This document shows positions 1-6,367 of a DNA stretch of 13,465 nucleotides, one piece after another (within the stretch, counting starts at the first letter, position 1; every line of letters starts with the position of its first letter). Made by a program: the position numbers and the translations under genes. The stretch comes from JAFHCF01 sp048497495 (GTDB taxonomy: Bacteria; Pseudomonadota; Alphaproteobacteria; Rhizobiales; Ancalomicrobiaceae): contig JAFHCF010000190.1 in NCBI GenBank assembly GCA_048497495.1, positions 1 to 13,465 of the forward strand, in the 5' to 3' direction. The notes beneath the pieces were generated by a model, which saw only the letters and a list, made by a program, of their open reading frames with translations, searched no databases and was not told where the DNA came from.

Positions 1-59
1 CCCCCCCGACGTTCCTGCCGCAACCGCCGAAATCGATCGATTCGTCACGGAGCCCGACG

Positions 60-2144
60 ATGAGCGAAACTCCTCAGCCGGCGAGCGCGCTCGACACGTT
101 CGAGCACGGTTTCCCGAGCGGCTTCGGCAAGGGACGAATGGCCGTGGTGGCCTTCGTCATCGCGCTGGTCTTCTCCGCCTTTCAGCTGTTCATCTCGGCC
201 TGGCCGATCCTGCCGTCGCTGGCGGTCAGGGGCATCCACGTCGGCTTCCTCCTGTTGCTCTCCTTCGGGCTGATCGCCAACTTTCGGTCGCGCTCGCAAT
301 TCGAACTGGTCGCCGGCTGGGGCCTCGGGCTCCTCGGCTTCGCCATCGGGCTCTACCAGTGGATCGAGCACGACGCGCTGATCCTGCGTTCCGGCGATCT
401 CGACACCCGCGACGTCGCCGTCGGCGTCGTGTTGATCGTGTTGGTGTTCGAGGCCTGTCGGCGGATCATGGGGCCGGCGCTGCCGATCATGTGCGGCATC
501 TGTCTGGTCTATGCCTTCGGCGGCCAGTGGTTCCCCGGACCGCTCGCCACTCGCGGTTACGGCTTCGATCAGGTGATCGACCAGATGGCCTTCGGCACCG
601 AGGGCATCTACGGCGTGCCGATCAACGTCTCGGCGACCTACATCTTCCTGTTCATCCTGTTCGGCTCGTTCCTCGAGAAGGCCGGGATGATCCATCTCTT
701 CACCGACGTGTCGCTCGGCCTGTTCGGGCGGGCGCGCGGCGGACCGGCGAAGGTGGCGGTGTTCTCCTCGGGGCTGATGGGGACGATCTCCGGCTCCGGC
801 GTCGCCAACGTCGTCACCGTCGGCCAGTTCACCATTCCGCTGATGATCCGCTTCGGCTACCGCCGGGCCTTCGCGGCGGGCGTCGAGGCGACGGCGTCGA
901 TGGGCGGGCAGATCATGCCGCCGGTGATGGGGGCGGTCGCCTTCATCATGGCGGAGACGCTCGACGTGCCCTATTCGGCGGTGGTCACCGCCGCGACCCT
1001 GCCGGCGGTGCTCTATTTCGCCTCGGCCTATTGGATGGTTCATCTCGAGGCCGGCAAGCACGGGCTCGCCGGCATGACCGAGGTGCCGAGCGCGCTCGCC
1101 GCCTTGAAGGCGCGGTGGTATCTCGCGCTGCCGCTCGCCGCCCTGATCTTCATGTTGTTCCACGGCTTCACCCCGCTCTTCGCCGGCACGCTCGGGTTGG
1201 CGCTGACGGTGGTGCTGATCCTCGGCGCCGGAACGGCGGCGGGGATGACGGTCGGCTGGCAACGGACGGTGTTCTGGATCGGGCTCGGGCTCGTCGCCTC
1301 GAGCTTCCTGAAGTTCGGCATGCCGGCGATCGCCGGGCTGGTGGCGGTGCTGGCCGTCGTCTCGCTCCTCACCCGGGGCGGGCGGGAGACGCTTCTTCTG
1401 TGCCGCGACAGTCTCGCCGACAGCGCCAAGACGGCGATCTCGGTCGGCGTCGCCTGCGCCATCGTCGGCACCATCATCGGCACCTTCACGCTGACCGGGC
1501 TGGGCACCACCTTCGGCACCTGGGTGGTGGGCATCGGCAAGGAGAGCCTGTTCCTGTCGCTGATCCTGACCATGGTGTTGTCGATCATCCTGGGCACCGG
1601 CATTCCCACCATCCCGACCTACATCATCGTCGCGGCGTTGGCGGCGCCGGCGATGGCCGAGCTCGGGGTGCCGCTGATCGTCGCCCACATGTTCGCCTTC
1701 TACTTCGGCATCATGGCGGACCTGTCGCCGCCGGTGGCGCTCGCCGCGCTCGCCGCCGCGCCGATCGCCCGCGAGAACCCCGACAAGATCGGCTGGGAGG
1801 CGATGCGAATCGCCGGCGCCGGCTACGTCATCCCCTATGCCGCGGTCTATGCCCCGGCGCTGATGATGCAGCCGGGCGATCCGATGGCGGTTCATCTCGG
1901 CTTCTGGGGCGCGGTGATCTTCGCCTTCGTCAAGACCGCTCTCGCCATGGGCCTGTTCGGCGCCGGGCTGATCGGCTGGCTCCGCGGACCCCTGGGGGTG
2001 GTGGAGCGGGCGATCATGCTCCTCGCCGCCGCCGCCATCGTCGGCAGCTTCCCGATGAGCGACTGGGTGGGCTTCGGCCTCGGCGGCGCGGCCGTCCTGA
2101 TCCACGGGTTGAGGACGCGCGGTCTCGCCGGGGCGAAGGGGTGA
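60..2144 (+). CDS. TRAP transporter permease, fused small and large subunits (TAXI-type, 4TM/12TM fusion)
   Basis: This 694-residue inner-membrane protein should be the membrane unit of a TRAP transporter, which uses an ion gradient to import an organic solute delivered by a periplasmic binding protein. Residues 1-150 carry about four hydrophobic helices, matching the DctQ-like part. The rest is a DctM-like part with many helices. Recognisable DctM motifs are SGSGVANVVTVGQ (244-256), GGQIMPPVMGA (282-292), GTGIPTIPT (512-520) and MADLSPPVALAALA (from 552). The length and fused layout are typical of TAXI-family TRAP permeases. The ATG at 60 has a GGAG at 49-52. The expected TAXI binding-protein gene is not visible and may lie just upstream of the window. 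The stop codon overlaps the GTG start of the DUF1850 gene, suggesting translational coupling. The substrate cannot be inferred. Confidence 0.93.
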   Translation: MSETPQPASALDTFEHGFPSGFGKGRMAVVAFVIALVFSAFQLFISAWPILPSLAVRGIHVGFLLLLSFGLIANFRSRSQFELVAGWGLGLLGFAIGLYQWIEHDALILRSGDLDTRDVAVGVVLIVLVFEACRRIMGPALPIMCGICLVYAFGGQWFPGPLATRGYGFDQVIDQMAFGTEGIYGVPINVSATYIFLFILFGSFLEKAGMIHLFTDVSLGLFGRARGGPAKVAVFSSGLMGTISGSGVANVVTVGQFTIPLMIRFGYRRAFAAGVEATASMGGQIMPPVMGAVAFIMAETLDVPYSAVVTAATLPAVLYFASAYWMVHLEAGKHGLAGMTEVPSALAALKARWYLALPLAALIFMLFHGFTPLFAGTLGLALTVVLILGAGTAAGMTVGWQRTVFWIGLGLVASSFLKFGMPAIAGLVAVLAVVSLLTRGGRETLLLCRDSLADSAKTAISVGVACAIVGTIIGTFTLTGLGTTFGTWVVGIGKESLFLSLILTMVLSIILGTGIPTIPTYIIVAALAAPAMAELGVPLIVAHMFAFYFGIMADLSPPVALAALAAAPIARENPDKIGWEAMRIAGAGYVIPYAAVYAPALMMQPGDPMAVHLGFWGAVIFAFVKTALAMGLFGAGLIGWLRGPLGVVERAIMLLAAAAIVGSFPMSDWVGFGLGGAAVLIHGLRTRGLAGAKG

Positions 2145-2515
2145 GCGCCATCTGCCTCTTCGCCGGGGCCGCGAGCCTGCGCTTCGCCGCCGGCCTCGTC
2201 ACCCTCGCCTGGACCCATTCGATCGAGAAGGTCGAGTGGCGCGAGACCTGGGCGGCGACGCCCGCCGGGATCGTCCTCACCGAGGCGCGAATCAAGGGAT
2301 CGGGCGCGGGCATGGAACCGGGCGACGGCGCCCGGCTCGAGCGGGGGTGGTGGGTGTGGACGCCGAATCGTCCGGCTGTGGCGGAGCTGCATCTGGCGCG
2401 ATCGGGGGCGACCGGCGACTGGCGGATCTGCGCCGAGGGATCCTGCGCGACGATCGAGGCGCTTTTCGGCCGACCGATGGACGGCGGCGAGGCCCGTCTG
2501 GCGCCCTGCGACTGA
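2141..2515 (+). CDS. DUF1850 domain-containing protein, TRAP-associated
   Basis: This is a 124-residue protein starting with GTG inside a GTGA overlap with the TRAP permease stop. It resembles DUF1850, a small family of unknown function that commonly sits beside TAXI-type TRAP permeases. The family pattern is visible as LAWTHSIEKVEW (about 22-33), EARIKGSGAGMEPGDGARL (about 47-65), a WWVW segment just after it, and a C-terminal GDWRICAEGSC (about 91-101). The N-terminus is mildly hydrophobic, but I cannot say whether it is a signal or an anchor. Two cysteines in the GDWRIC...GSC segment could form a disulfide if the protein is exported. Its coupling to the permease suggests a role in assembly or function of that transporter, which is inference. 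The reading frame is open far upstream inside the permease gene, so the start rests on the overlap and family length. Confidence 0.85.
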   Translation: MSAICLFAGAASLRFAAGLVTLAWTHSIEKVEWRETWAATPAGIVLTEARIKGSGAGMEPGDGARLERGWWVWTPNRPAVAELHLARSGATGDWRICAEGSCATIEALFGRPMDGGEARLAPCD

Positions 2516-2624
2516 GCGACGGGTGTGGTCCGCGCGGCTTCGTCGCGTCATCGACGCAATCGGCTGCTTGTTTCGGGGCGGCCGAACAGGTCATTGTGCG
2601 GGCGGTTCGAAGCGAGGCGAAGCG

Positions 2625-3659
2625 ATGGCACGCGAGTACGATCCCCACCGGTTGTCGAGTCCCCAGGTGTTCCTGTGGCGGATGATCATCTTCCTGGTGA
2701 TCGCCGGTTTCGTCGCCGCCATCCTACAGAAGCAGATCCTCTTCGCCTTCTGGGCCAACCCCGGCCTCAACGGCTTCATCCTCCTCGTGTTGGCGCTGGG
2801 CATCCTCTTGGCGGTGCGCCAGGTGATGCGGCTCTTTCCCGAGACGCGCTGGGCCAACGCCTTCCGCCGCCGCGAGCCCGACTTCGAGGTCGGCATCAAG
2901 CCGCGCCTGCTCGGCCCGATGGCGGCGCTGCTCGGCGATCGCGGCGCCGCCGGCATCTCGCCGGAGGTGATGCGCTCGATCCTCGATTCGATCGGCATGC
3001 GACTCGACGAGACCCGCGACATCACCAGATACATCGGCGGCACGCTGGTCTTCCTCGGTCTGCTCGGCACCTTCACCGGCCTGTCGGAGACCGTCTCGGC
3101 GGTCGGCGACACGTTGAAGTCGCTCAACGTCGGGGCGACCGACATCGGCGCCGTCTTCGAGGATCTCAAGACCGGCCTCGCCAAACCGCTGAGCGGCATG
3201 GGCGTCGCCTTCTCGTCCTCGCTCTTCGGCCTCGCCGGCTCGCTGATCATCGGCTTCCTCGATCTCCAGGCGAGCCAGGCGCAGAACCGATTCTACAACG
3301 AACTCGAGGACTGGCTCTCGGCGGAGACCGAATTCGATCTCGCCGGCGACGACGCCTCGGGCGGGCGCGGCATCGCCGAGCAGCTGCGCGCCGCCGTCGA
3401 CCGGCTGACCCGCGTCGCCCAAGAAGGCGGGTCGAGCCGCAACACCTCCGCCGCCCTGGTCGACCTGTCGGAATCGTTGCGCGGGCTCGTCGGCCATGTG
3501 CGCAACGAACAGTCGCAGCTGCGCGACTGGATCGAGACGCAAGCCGAGAACGATCGCCAGACCCGGGCGACGCTGGAGCGCATCGCCTCGGCGCTCGGCG
3601 CGCCGGCCGAGGCGCCGCGCCATGATCCGCCGCCGCATCACGATCAGACGAGTACGTGA
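2625..3659 (+). CDS. MotA/TolQ/ExbB-family proton-channel protein
   Basis: This 344-residue inner-membrane protein has the MotA/TolQ/ExbB fold, whose members form the ion-conducting stator with a MotB/TolR/ExbD-like partner. Helices are at about 16-36 and 48-66. The conserved pair follows a cytoplasmic stretch: GGTLVFLGLLGTFTGLSETV (138-157) and the GLAKPLSGMGVAFSSSLFGLAGS segment (184-206). A polar, probably coiled tail of about 130 residues (213-344) ends in a His/Pro-rich stretch. The ATG at 2625 was chosen because GAGG (2614-2617) lies seven bases upstream and the protein then starts just ahead of helix 1; an in-frame extension to 2523 is Arg-rich and unlikely. The stop overlaps the next start (GTGA). 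No flagellar genes are near, so this is not obviously a flagellar MotA. The actual work it powers is unknown. ZorA of Zorya defence is a distant analogue, but no other Zorya genes are present. Confidence 0.88.
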   Translation: MAREYDPHRLSSPQVFLWRMIIFLVIAGFVAAILQKQILFAFWANPGLNGFILLVLALGILLAVRQVMRLFPETRWANAFRRREPDFEVGIKPRLLGPMAALLGDRGAAGISPEVMRSILDSIGMRLDETRDITRYIGGTLVFLGLLGTFTGLSETVSAVGDTLKSLNVGATDIGAVFEDLKTGLAKPLSGMGVAFSSSLFGLAGSLIIGFLDLQASQAQNRFYNELEDWLSAETEFDLAGDDASGGRGIAEQLRAAVDRLTRVAQEGGSSRNTSAALVDLSESLRGLVGHVRNEQSQLRDWIETQAENDRQTRATLERIASALGAPAEAPRHDPPPHHDQTST

Positions 3660-4690
3660 CGATGCGCCATGCCCGCCGCCGCCGCGAAGGCACGATCGAC
3701 TACTGGCCGGGCTTCGTCGACGCGCTGTCGACGCTGCTCCTGGTCATCATCTTCCTGCTCTCGGTGTTCATGCTGTCGCAGTATTTCCTCTCCAAGGAGA
3801 TTTCCGGCAAGGACACGGCGCTCACCAAGCTCAATCGTCAGATCGCCGAACTGACCGAACTCCTGTCGTTGGAGCGGGCGGGCAAGGCGGAGGACGACGA
3901 TCAGGTGGTGCGCCTGCGCGCCAACCTGAGCGCGGCCGAGGACGAGAAGGCGCGGCTGATGGGCCTCATCGCCGCCCGCGACGGCCAGGCGGCGGCGAAC
4001 GGCGGGGCGGCGGCCTCGGCGGGCGCCGCGCTCGACGCCGAGAAGCGGCTGTCGAGCCAGGCGCTGGCCCAGGTCGAGTTGCTCAACCAGCAGATCTCGG
4101 CCCTGCGCCGCCAGATCGCGGCGCTCGAACAGGCGCTGGAGGCGACCGAGAGCCGCGACCGCGAGAGCCAGACCAAGATCGCCGATCTCGGCAAGCGTCT
4201 CAATCTGGCACTGGCCCAGCGGGTCCAGGAGTTGCAGCAGTATCGCTCCGACTTCTTCGGCCGGCTCAAGGCGATCCTCGGCAACCGGCCGGGCATCAAG
4301 GTGGTCGGCGACCGCTTCGTCTTCCAGTCGGAAGTGCTCTTTCCCGTCGGTTCCGACCAGATCGACGACACCGGCCGGGCGGCGGTCGACCGTCTCGCCG
4401 CCGCGGTGGTCGATCTCGAGAAGGAGATCCCGCCGGAAGTCGCCTGGACGTTGCGCGTCGACGGCCATACCGACAATCGGCCGATCGCGCCGGGCGGACG
4501 CTTCAAGTCGAACTGGGAATTGTCGGCGGCGCGCTCCATCGCGGTGGTGCGCCGACTGATCGAGGACGGGGTGTCGCCCAAGCATCTGGTCGCCGCCGGC
4601 TTCGGCGAGTTCCAGCCGGTGGAAGACGGCGCGACCGACGAGGTCTATGCCCGCAATCGCCGCATCGAGATCCGCCTCACCGACCGTTGA
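3656..4690 (+). CDS. MotB-like protein: N-terminal TM helix, coiled coil, OmpA-like peptidoglycan-binding domain
   Basis: This 344-residue partner of the preceding channel protein has the MotB plan with a much longer middle. A basic cytoplasmic N-terminus (HARRRR) precedes YWPGFVDALSTLLLVIIFLL; Asp22 at the head of the single helix matches the proton-carrying Asp of MotB. Residues about 45-200 are Glu/Gln/Arg/Leu-rich and look like a periplasmic coiled coil. The C-terminal OmpA domain (about 221-342) has DGHTDN (269-274), NWELSAAR (286-293) and NRRIEIRL (334-341), the usual peptidoglycan-binding residues. The pair should therefore span inner membrane to cell wall. The start is either GTG 3656, overlapping the upstream stop, or ATG 3662, two codons later; the sequence does not decide. 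The function in the envelope is unknown. Confidence 0.9.
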   Translation: MTMRHARRRREGTIDYWPGFVDALSTLLLVIIFLLSVFMLSQYFLSKEISGKDTALTKLNRQIAELTELLSLERAGKAEDDDQVVRLRANLSAAEDEKARLMGLIAARDGQAAANGGAAASAGAALDAEKRLSSQALAQVELLNQQISALRRQIAALEQALEATESRDRESQTKIADLGKRLNLALAQRVQELQQYRSDFFGRLKAILGNRPGIKVVGDRFVFQSEVLFPVGSDQIDDTGRAAVDRLAAAVVDLEKEIPPEVAWTLRVDGHTDNRPIAPGGRFKSNWELSAARSIAVVRRLIEDGVSPKHLVAAGFGEFQPVEDGATDEVYARNRRIEIRLTDR

Positions 4691-4709
4691 CCCACACACG
4701 GGACCACCG

Positions 4710-5312
4710 ATGGCCGACACCGATCCGCGCCACGCCTTCTACAAGCACCTCGCGGCCATCGGCGAGGCGGACGAGACCGAACCGCCGCGCTTTCCTCCCG
4801 GCGTGGCGGGCAAGCGCCGCAAACCGTGGCTGGCCAAGCAGCGGATCCTGGCGCGGACGCCGCGCGGGGTCTTCGCCATGAACGACGCGCATCTGCCGGC
4901 GATCGCCGACCTGTGGGTGGCGTCGTGGGCCGCGACGCTGCCGGCGATCGACTTCGAGGCGCGGCGCGGCTGGCTGCTCGACCACCTCGACGAGGCGGTG
5001 GCGGCGGGCGCGGTGATCCGGGTGGCATTGGTGGAGACCGGGGAGGCGGTCGGCTTCGTCCTGATCGATCCGGCGACCGGCTATCTCGACCAGATCGCGG
5101 TCCATCCCGATCAATGGGGGGCGGGGATCGCCGAGGCGTTGATCGAGGCGGCGCGACGGCTGTCGCCGGGCGTGGTGGTGCTCGACGTCAACGCCGACAA
5201 TCCGCGCGCCGTCGCCTTCTACACCCGGCAGGGCTTCCGCGAGATCGGCCGCGGCGTCAACCCGCGCTCCGGCCTGGCGACGCTGAAACTCGAATGGCGG
5301 CCGGACGCGTAG
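4710..5312 (+). CDS. GNAT-family N-acetyltransferase
   Basis: This is a 200-residue protein with a GNAT acetyl-CoA-dependent acyltransferase domain. Motif A is LDQIAVHPDQWGAGIAEAL (126-144), where QWGAGIA occupies the pyrophosphate-binding loop usually written (Q/R)xxGx(G/A). Motif B is VNADNPRAVAFYTRQGF (160-176), with the typical N...A..FY..xGF pattern. The first 50 residues are basic and polar and may be a family-specific extension. The ATG at 4710 follows GGGA (4700-4703) and begins 19 bases after the OmpA-like gene, so it probably belongs to the same transcript. The substrate could be a small molecule, an amino acid or a protein N-terminus; nothing in the sequence tells. An in-frame extension back to 4647 would overlap the upstream gene and lacks family support. 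Confidence 0.88.
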   Translation: MADTDPRHAFYKHLAAIGEADETEPPRFPPGVAGKRRKPWLAKQRILARTPRGVFAMNDAHLPAIADLWVASWAATLPAIDFEARRGWLLDHLDEAVAAGAVIRVALVETGEAVGFVLIDPATGYLDQIAVHPDQWGAGIAEALIEAARRLSPGVVVLDVNADNPRAVAFYTRQGFREIGRGVNPRSGLATLKLEWRPDA

Positions 5313-5317
5313 GCTCG

Positions 5318-5396
5318 TCGGCCGATCGAGGGACCGCGAAGATGAAAACGGCGAGCCGAGGCCCGCCGTTCGAAGCTCACACGGTCGATCGGCCGA
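5318..5396. repeat. Nested inverted repeat between convergent genes
   Basis: A perfect 12-bp inverted repeat has TCGGCCGATCGA at 5318-5329 and its complement at 5385-5396. It encloses a smaller 7-bp one, AACGGCG (5347-5353) with CGCCGTT (5364-5370). The right outer arm directly abuts the minus-strand stop codon. It probably folds in the 3' ends of both convergent transcripts. Confidence 0.7.
5345..5370 (-). terminator. Candidate intrinsic terminator of the 89-residue minus-strand gene
   Basis: Read on the minus strand, a 7-bp stem (AACGGCG, 10-base loop, CGCCGTT) runs into a short U tract of four, formed by the AAAA at 5345-5348. It lies 27 bases past the stop codon. The U tract is short, so this is a weak terminator by itself; the enclosing 12-bp repeat may help. 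Confidence 0.45.
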
Positions 5397-5666
5397 TCAG
5401 GCGCAGCGCTTGAACAGGTCGTCGAGCGCCTGGAGGCGGCTGTTCATCGACTCGTTCATCGCATGGGCGACGGGGATGGCGGCGATGCCGATCCGCTTGC
5501 CGGTGACCAGGTCGACGCTGATCTCGCCGCCTTCACCGTCGAAGGCGACGGCGCGGACGGTCGGGAGATCGGAGACCATCGAGGCGATCAGATTTGTCAT
5601 CTCGCTGACGGAGAGGCGGGCCTTGGCGATGAGTTCGTCGGGATGAACACGTTGGCCGGCGATCAT
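5397..5666 (-). CDS. Hypothetical protein, 89 residues
   Basis: I do not recognise the family. The 89-residue product looks like a genuine soluble alpha/beta protein: a helical segment ELIAKARLSVSEMTNLIASM (11-30), a strand-turn-strand stretch VRAVAFDGEGGEISVDLVTG (37-56), then IGIAAIPVAHAMNESMN (59-75), a second helix, and a C-terminal KRC. There is no signal peptide or membrane segment. The balanced composition differs from the Arg/Pro-rich translations of the opposite strand, which supports this frame. The start is the ATG at 5666-5664, preceded by an AAGG about nine bases upstream. An open frame continues upstream but becomes Arg/Ser-rich in the AT-richer intergenic DNA, so it is not used. 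The gene stands alone, convergent with the GNAT gene, with its own likely promoter at 5728-5756. Confidence 0.7.
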   Translation of the reverse strand: MIAGQRVHPDELIAKARLSVSEMTNLIASMVSDLPTVRAVAFDGEGGEISVDLVTGKRIGIAAIPVAHAMNESMNSRLQALDDLFKRCA

Positions 5667-5727
5667 GATGCGACACCTTGACTGTTTGCCGGACCTTCGC
5701 CGCGAAGATCGGTCGGCTTTGAATCGA

Positions 5728-5756
5728 ATAATACCGATCACGAGTTTCCCGCGAAT
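5728..5756 (-). promoter_or_regulatory. Candidate promoter for the 89-residue gene
   Basis: On the minus strand TATTAT (5733-5728) matches the -10 consensus at five of six positions and lies about 60 bases upstream of the start codon, in an AT-rich patch. The base run 17 bases further upstream (ATTCGC, 5756-5751) is a poor -35, so the call rests on the -10 and location. Confidence 0.35.
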
Positions 5757-5763
5757 TAACTCG
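5741..5763. promoter_or_regulatory. Inverted repeat, possible operator
   Basis: CGAGTT (5741-5746) and AACTCG (5758-5763) form a 6-bp inverted repeat whose centres are 17 bp apart. It covers the -35 area of the candidate minus-strand promoter, a usual position for a repressor or activator site. The regulator is unknown. Confidence 0.3.
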
Positions 5764-5809
5764 GGCGACCGTGACCACGCTTTGCCGAGACCGGACTGCC
5801 GACTTGGTG

Positions 5810-5849
5810 AAGATTCGGTCTCCGCGTCGAGACGGCGGGTTCGAATCTT
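5810..5849. repeat. Inverted repeat with tRNA T-loop-like motif
   Basis: AAGATTCG (5810-5817) pairs with CGAATCTT (5842-5849), and inside it GTCTC (5818-5822) pairs with GAGAC (5829-5833) around a 6-base loop; an 8-base bulge remains on the right side. The right arm includes GGGTTCGAATC, which resembles the T-loop of a tRNA, but no acceptor, D or anticodon arms can be drawn. There is no U tract after it. Confidence 0.55.
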
Positions 5850-5943
5850 GGTTCCGATCGGTCGCGCCGACCCGTCGTCGGAGCCGGGCGTGCCGACCCC
5901 TCGTCGCCTCGGCGGGGACATCTGCGGAGGGCTCATGGCTTTT

Positions 5944-5973
5944 TTGCGATCGAATGATGCGGTGCAATAAAAT
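5944..5973 (+). promoter_or_regulatory. Candidate sigma-70-type promoter, plus strand
   Basis: TTGCGA (5944-5949) and TAAAAT (5968-5973) are separated by 18 bp; they match the -35 and -10 consensus at four and five of six positions. It lies in an AT-rich patch just after a run of six T and points toward the candidate sRNA and its terminator. Confidence 0.35.
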
Positions 5974-6108
5974 AGGGGATGGCGGGTGCCCGGTCCATTC
6001 GGGATGGATGCATTCGGGACACTGCCGATCCGCCGCCGGGCCGACCGTCCCGGGATGGCACGGCGCGGCGGCGATTTGGGCGGCGTCTTCATCCGATATT
6101 AAGGTTTC

Positions 6109-6220
6109 CGCTTCACCATCGTCGGTATCCAGGCGACTGGATTGCGGTGGATAGCTCCACTTCGTTCGACTCCTCCCTGTAGACTTTCGCAGAGCCGCGC
6201 CTCGACGCGGCTCTCTTTTT
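6109..6220 (+). ncRNA. Candidate small regulatory RNA with anti-Shine-Dalgarno motif
   Basis: A strong plus-strand terminator at 6191-6220 has no protein gene ahead of it, which points to a non-coding transcript. Just upstream are two compact hairpins: ATCCAG-GCGA-CTGGAT (6127-6142, a GNRA tetraloop) and GTGGA-TAGC-TCCAC (6147-6160). Between them and the terminator stem lies an unpaired stretch with CTCCTCCC (6170-6177), complementary to Shine-Dalgarno sequences. Hairpins, exposed CU-rich seed, and Rho-independent terminator are the usual parts of alphaproteobacterial trans-acting sRNAs. The motif resembles the UCCUCCC-type seeds I recall for the MmgR/suhB (alpha-r8) and CcsR families. The 5' end is uncertain: a weak -10 (TATTAA, 6097-6102) would give about 112 nt; the promoter at 5944-5973 would give about 240 nt. 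Confidence 0.45.
6191..6220 (+). terminator. Strong intrinsic terminator
   Basis: AGAGCCGCG (6191-6199), loop CCTCGA, and CGCGGCTCT (6206-6214) form a perfect 9-bp stem followed by C and five T (6216-6220). It terminates plus-strand transcripts from the intergenic region and insulates rcdA from them. Confidence 0.88.
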
Positions 6221-6312
6221 GCCGATCGTGTGAAAACGTGATGGCACGTTAACCCTCGTCCGGTATTTTGCCGGGGGAAGTCGGGGCGTGTCGTGGTTTG
6301 GCATTGCATGTG

Positions 6313-6367
6313 CTCGGCGGACGCGGGATGTCGGCTCGCCGAGGGCGAGTGAAGGCGGGTTCGCCTT
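6313..6367 (+). promoter_or_regulatory. Structured rcdA leader with alternative hairpins
   Basis: Two perfect hairpins sit in tandem: CTCGCC-GAG-GGCGAG (6335-6349) and AAGGCG-GGTT-CGCCTT (6352-6367). An upstream segment CTCGGCG (6313-6319) can instead pair with CGCCGAG (6337-6343), which would break the first hairpin. The Shine-Dalgarno AGGAGG (6383-6388) begins 16 bases after the last stem. A TTAACC (6249-6254), similar to a CtrA half-site, and a -10-like TATTTT (6264-6269) lie upstream. Confidence 0.45.

Noticed and set aside
1..63. Possible 3' end of an upstream gene (frame open from base 1, stop at 61-63)
   Set aside because: The 20 visible codons are Arg-rich and do not resemble a TAXI binding-protein C-terminus; too short to support.
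45..2105. 686-residue open frame antisense to the TRAP permease
   Set aside because: It is a GC-skew shadow: the translation is dominated by Arg, Asp, Glu, His and Gly with no domain, while the sense strand encodes a clear TRAP permease.
2516..2624. Promoter or terminator between DUF1850 and the MotA-like gene
   Set aside because: Short stems (GCGTC-ATC-GACGC at 2545-2557) and a TTGTTT are present, but there is no T tract directly after the stem and no credible -10, so neither was called.
2625..4690. Zorya anti-phage system (ZorAB)
   Set aside because: Only the MotA/MotB-like pair resembles it; no ZorC, ZorD helicase or ZorE nuclease is nearby, and the flanking genes are housekeeping-like.
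5770..5865. tRNA gene or pseudo-tRNA suggested by GGGTTCGAATC
   Set aside because: No cloverleaf can be drawn on either strand; the T-stem does not pair properly and no acceptor stem or CCA end is found.
5979..6182. 67-residue plus-strand open frame inside the candidate sRNA region
   Set aside because: The peptide is Arg/Pro/Ser-rich without family resemblance, has no good ribosome-binding site and overlaps conserved-looking RNA structure.
5533..6309. Long minus-strand open frame through the intergenic region
   Set aside because: It runs in a different frame antisense to the intergenic structures and overlaps the 89-residue gene; its translation is Arg/Ser-rich and low in hydrophobic residues.
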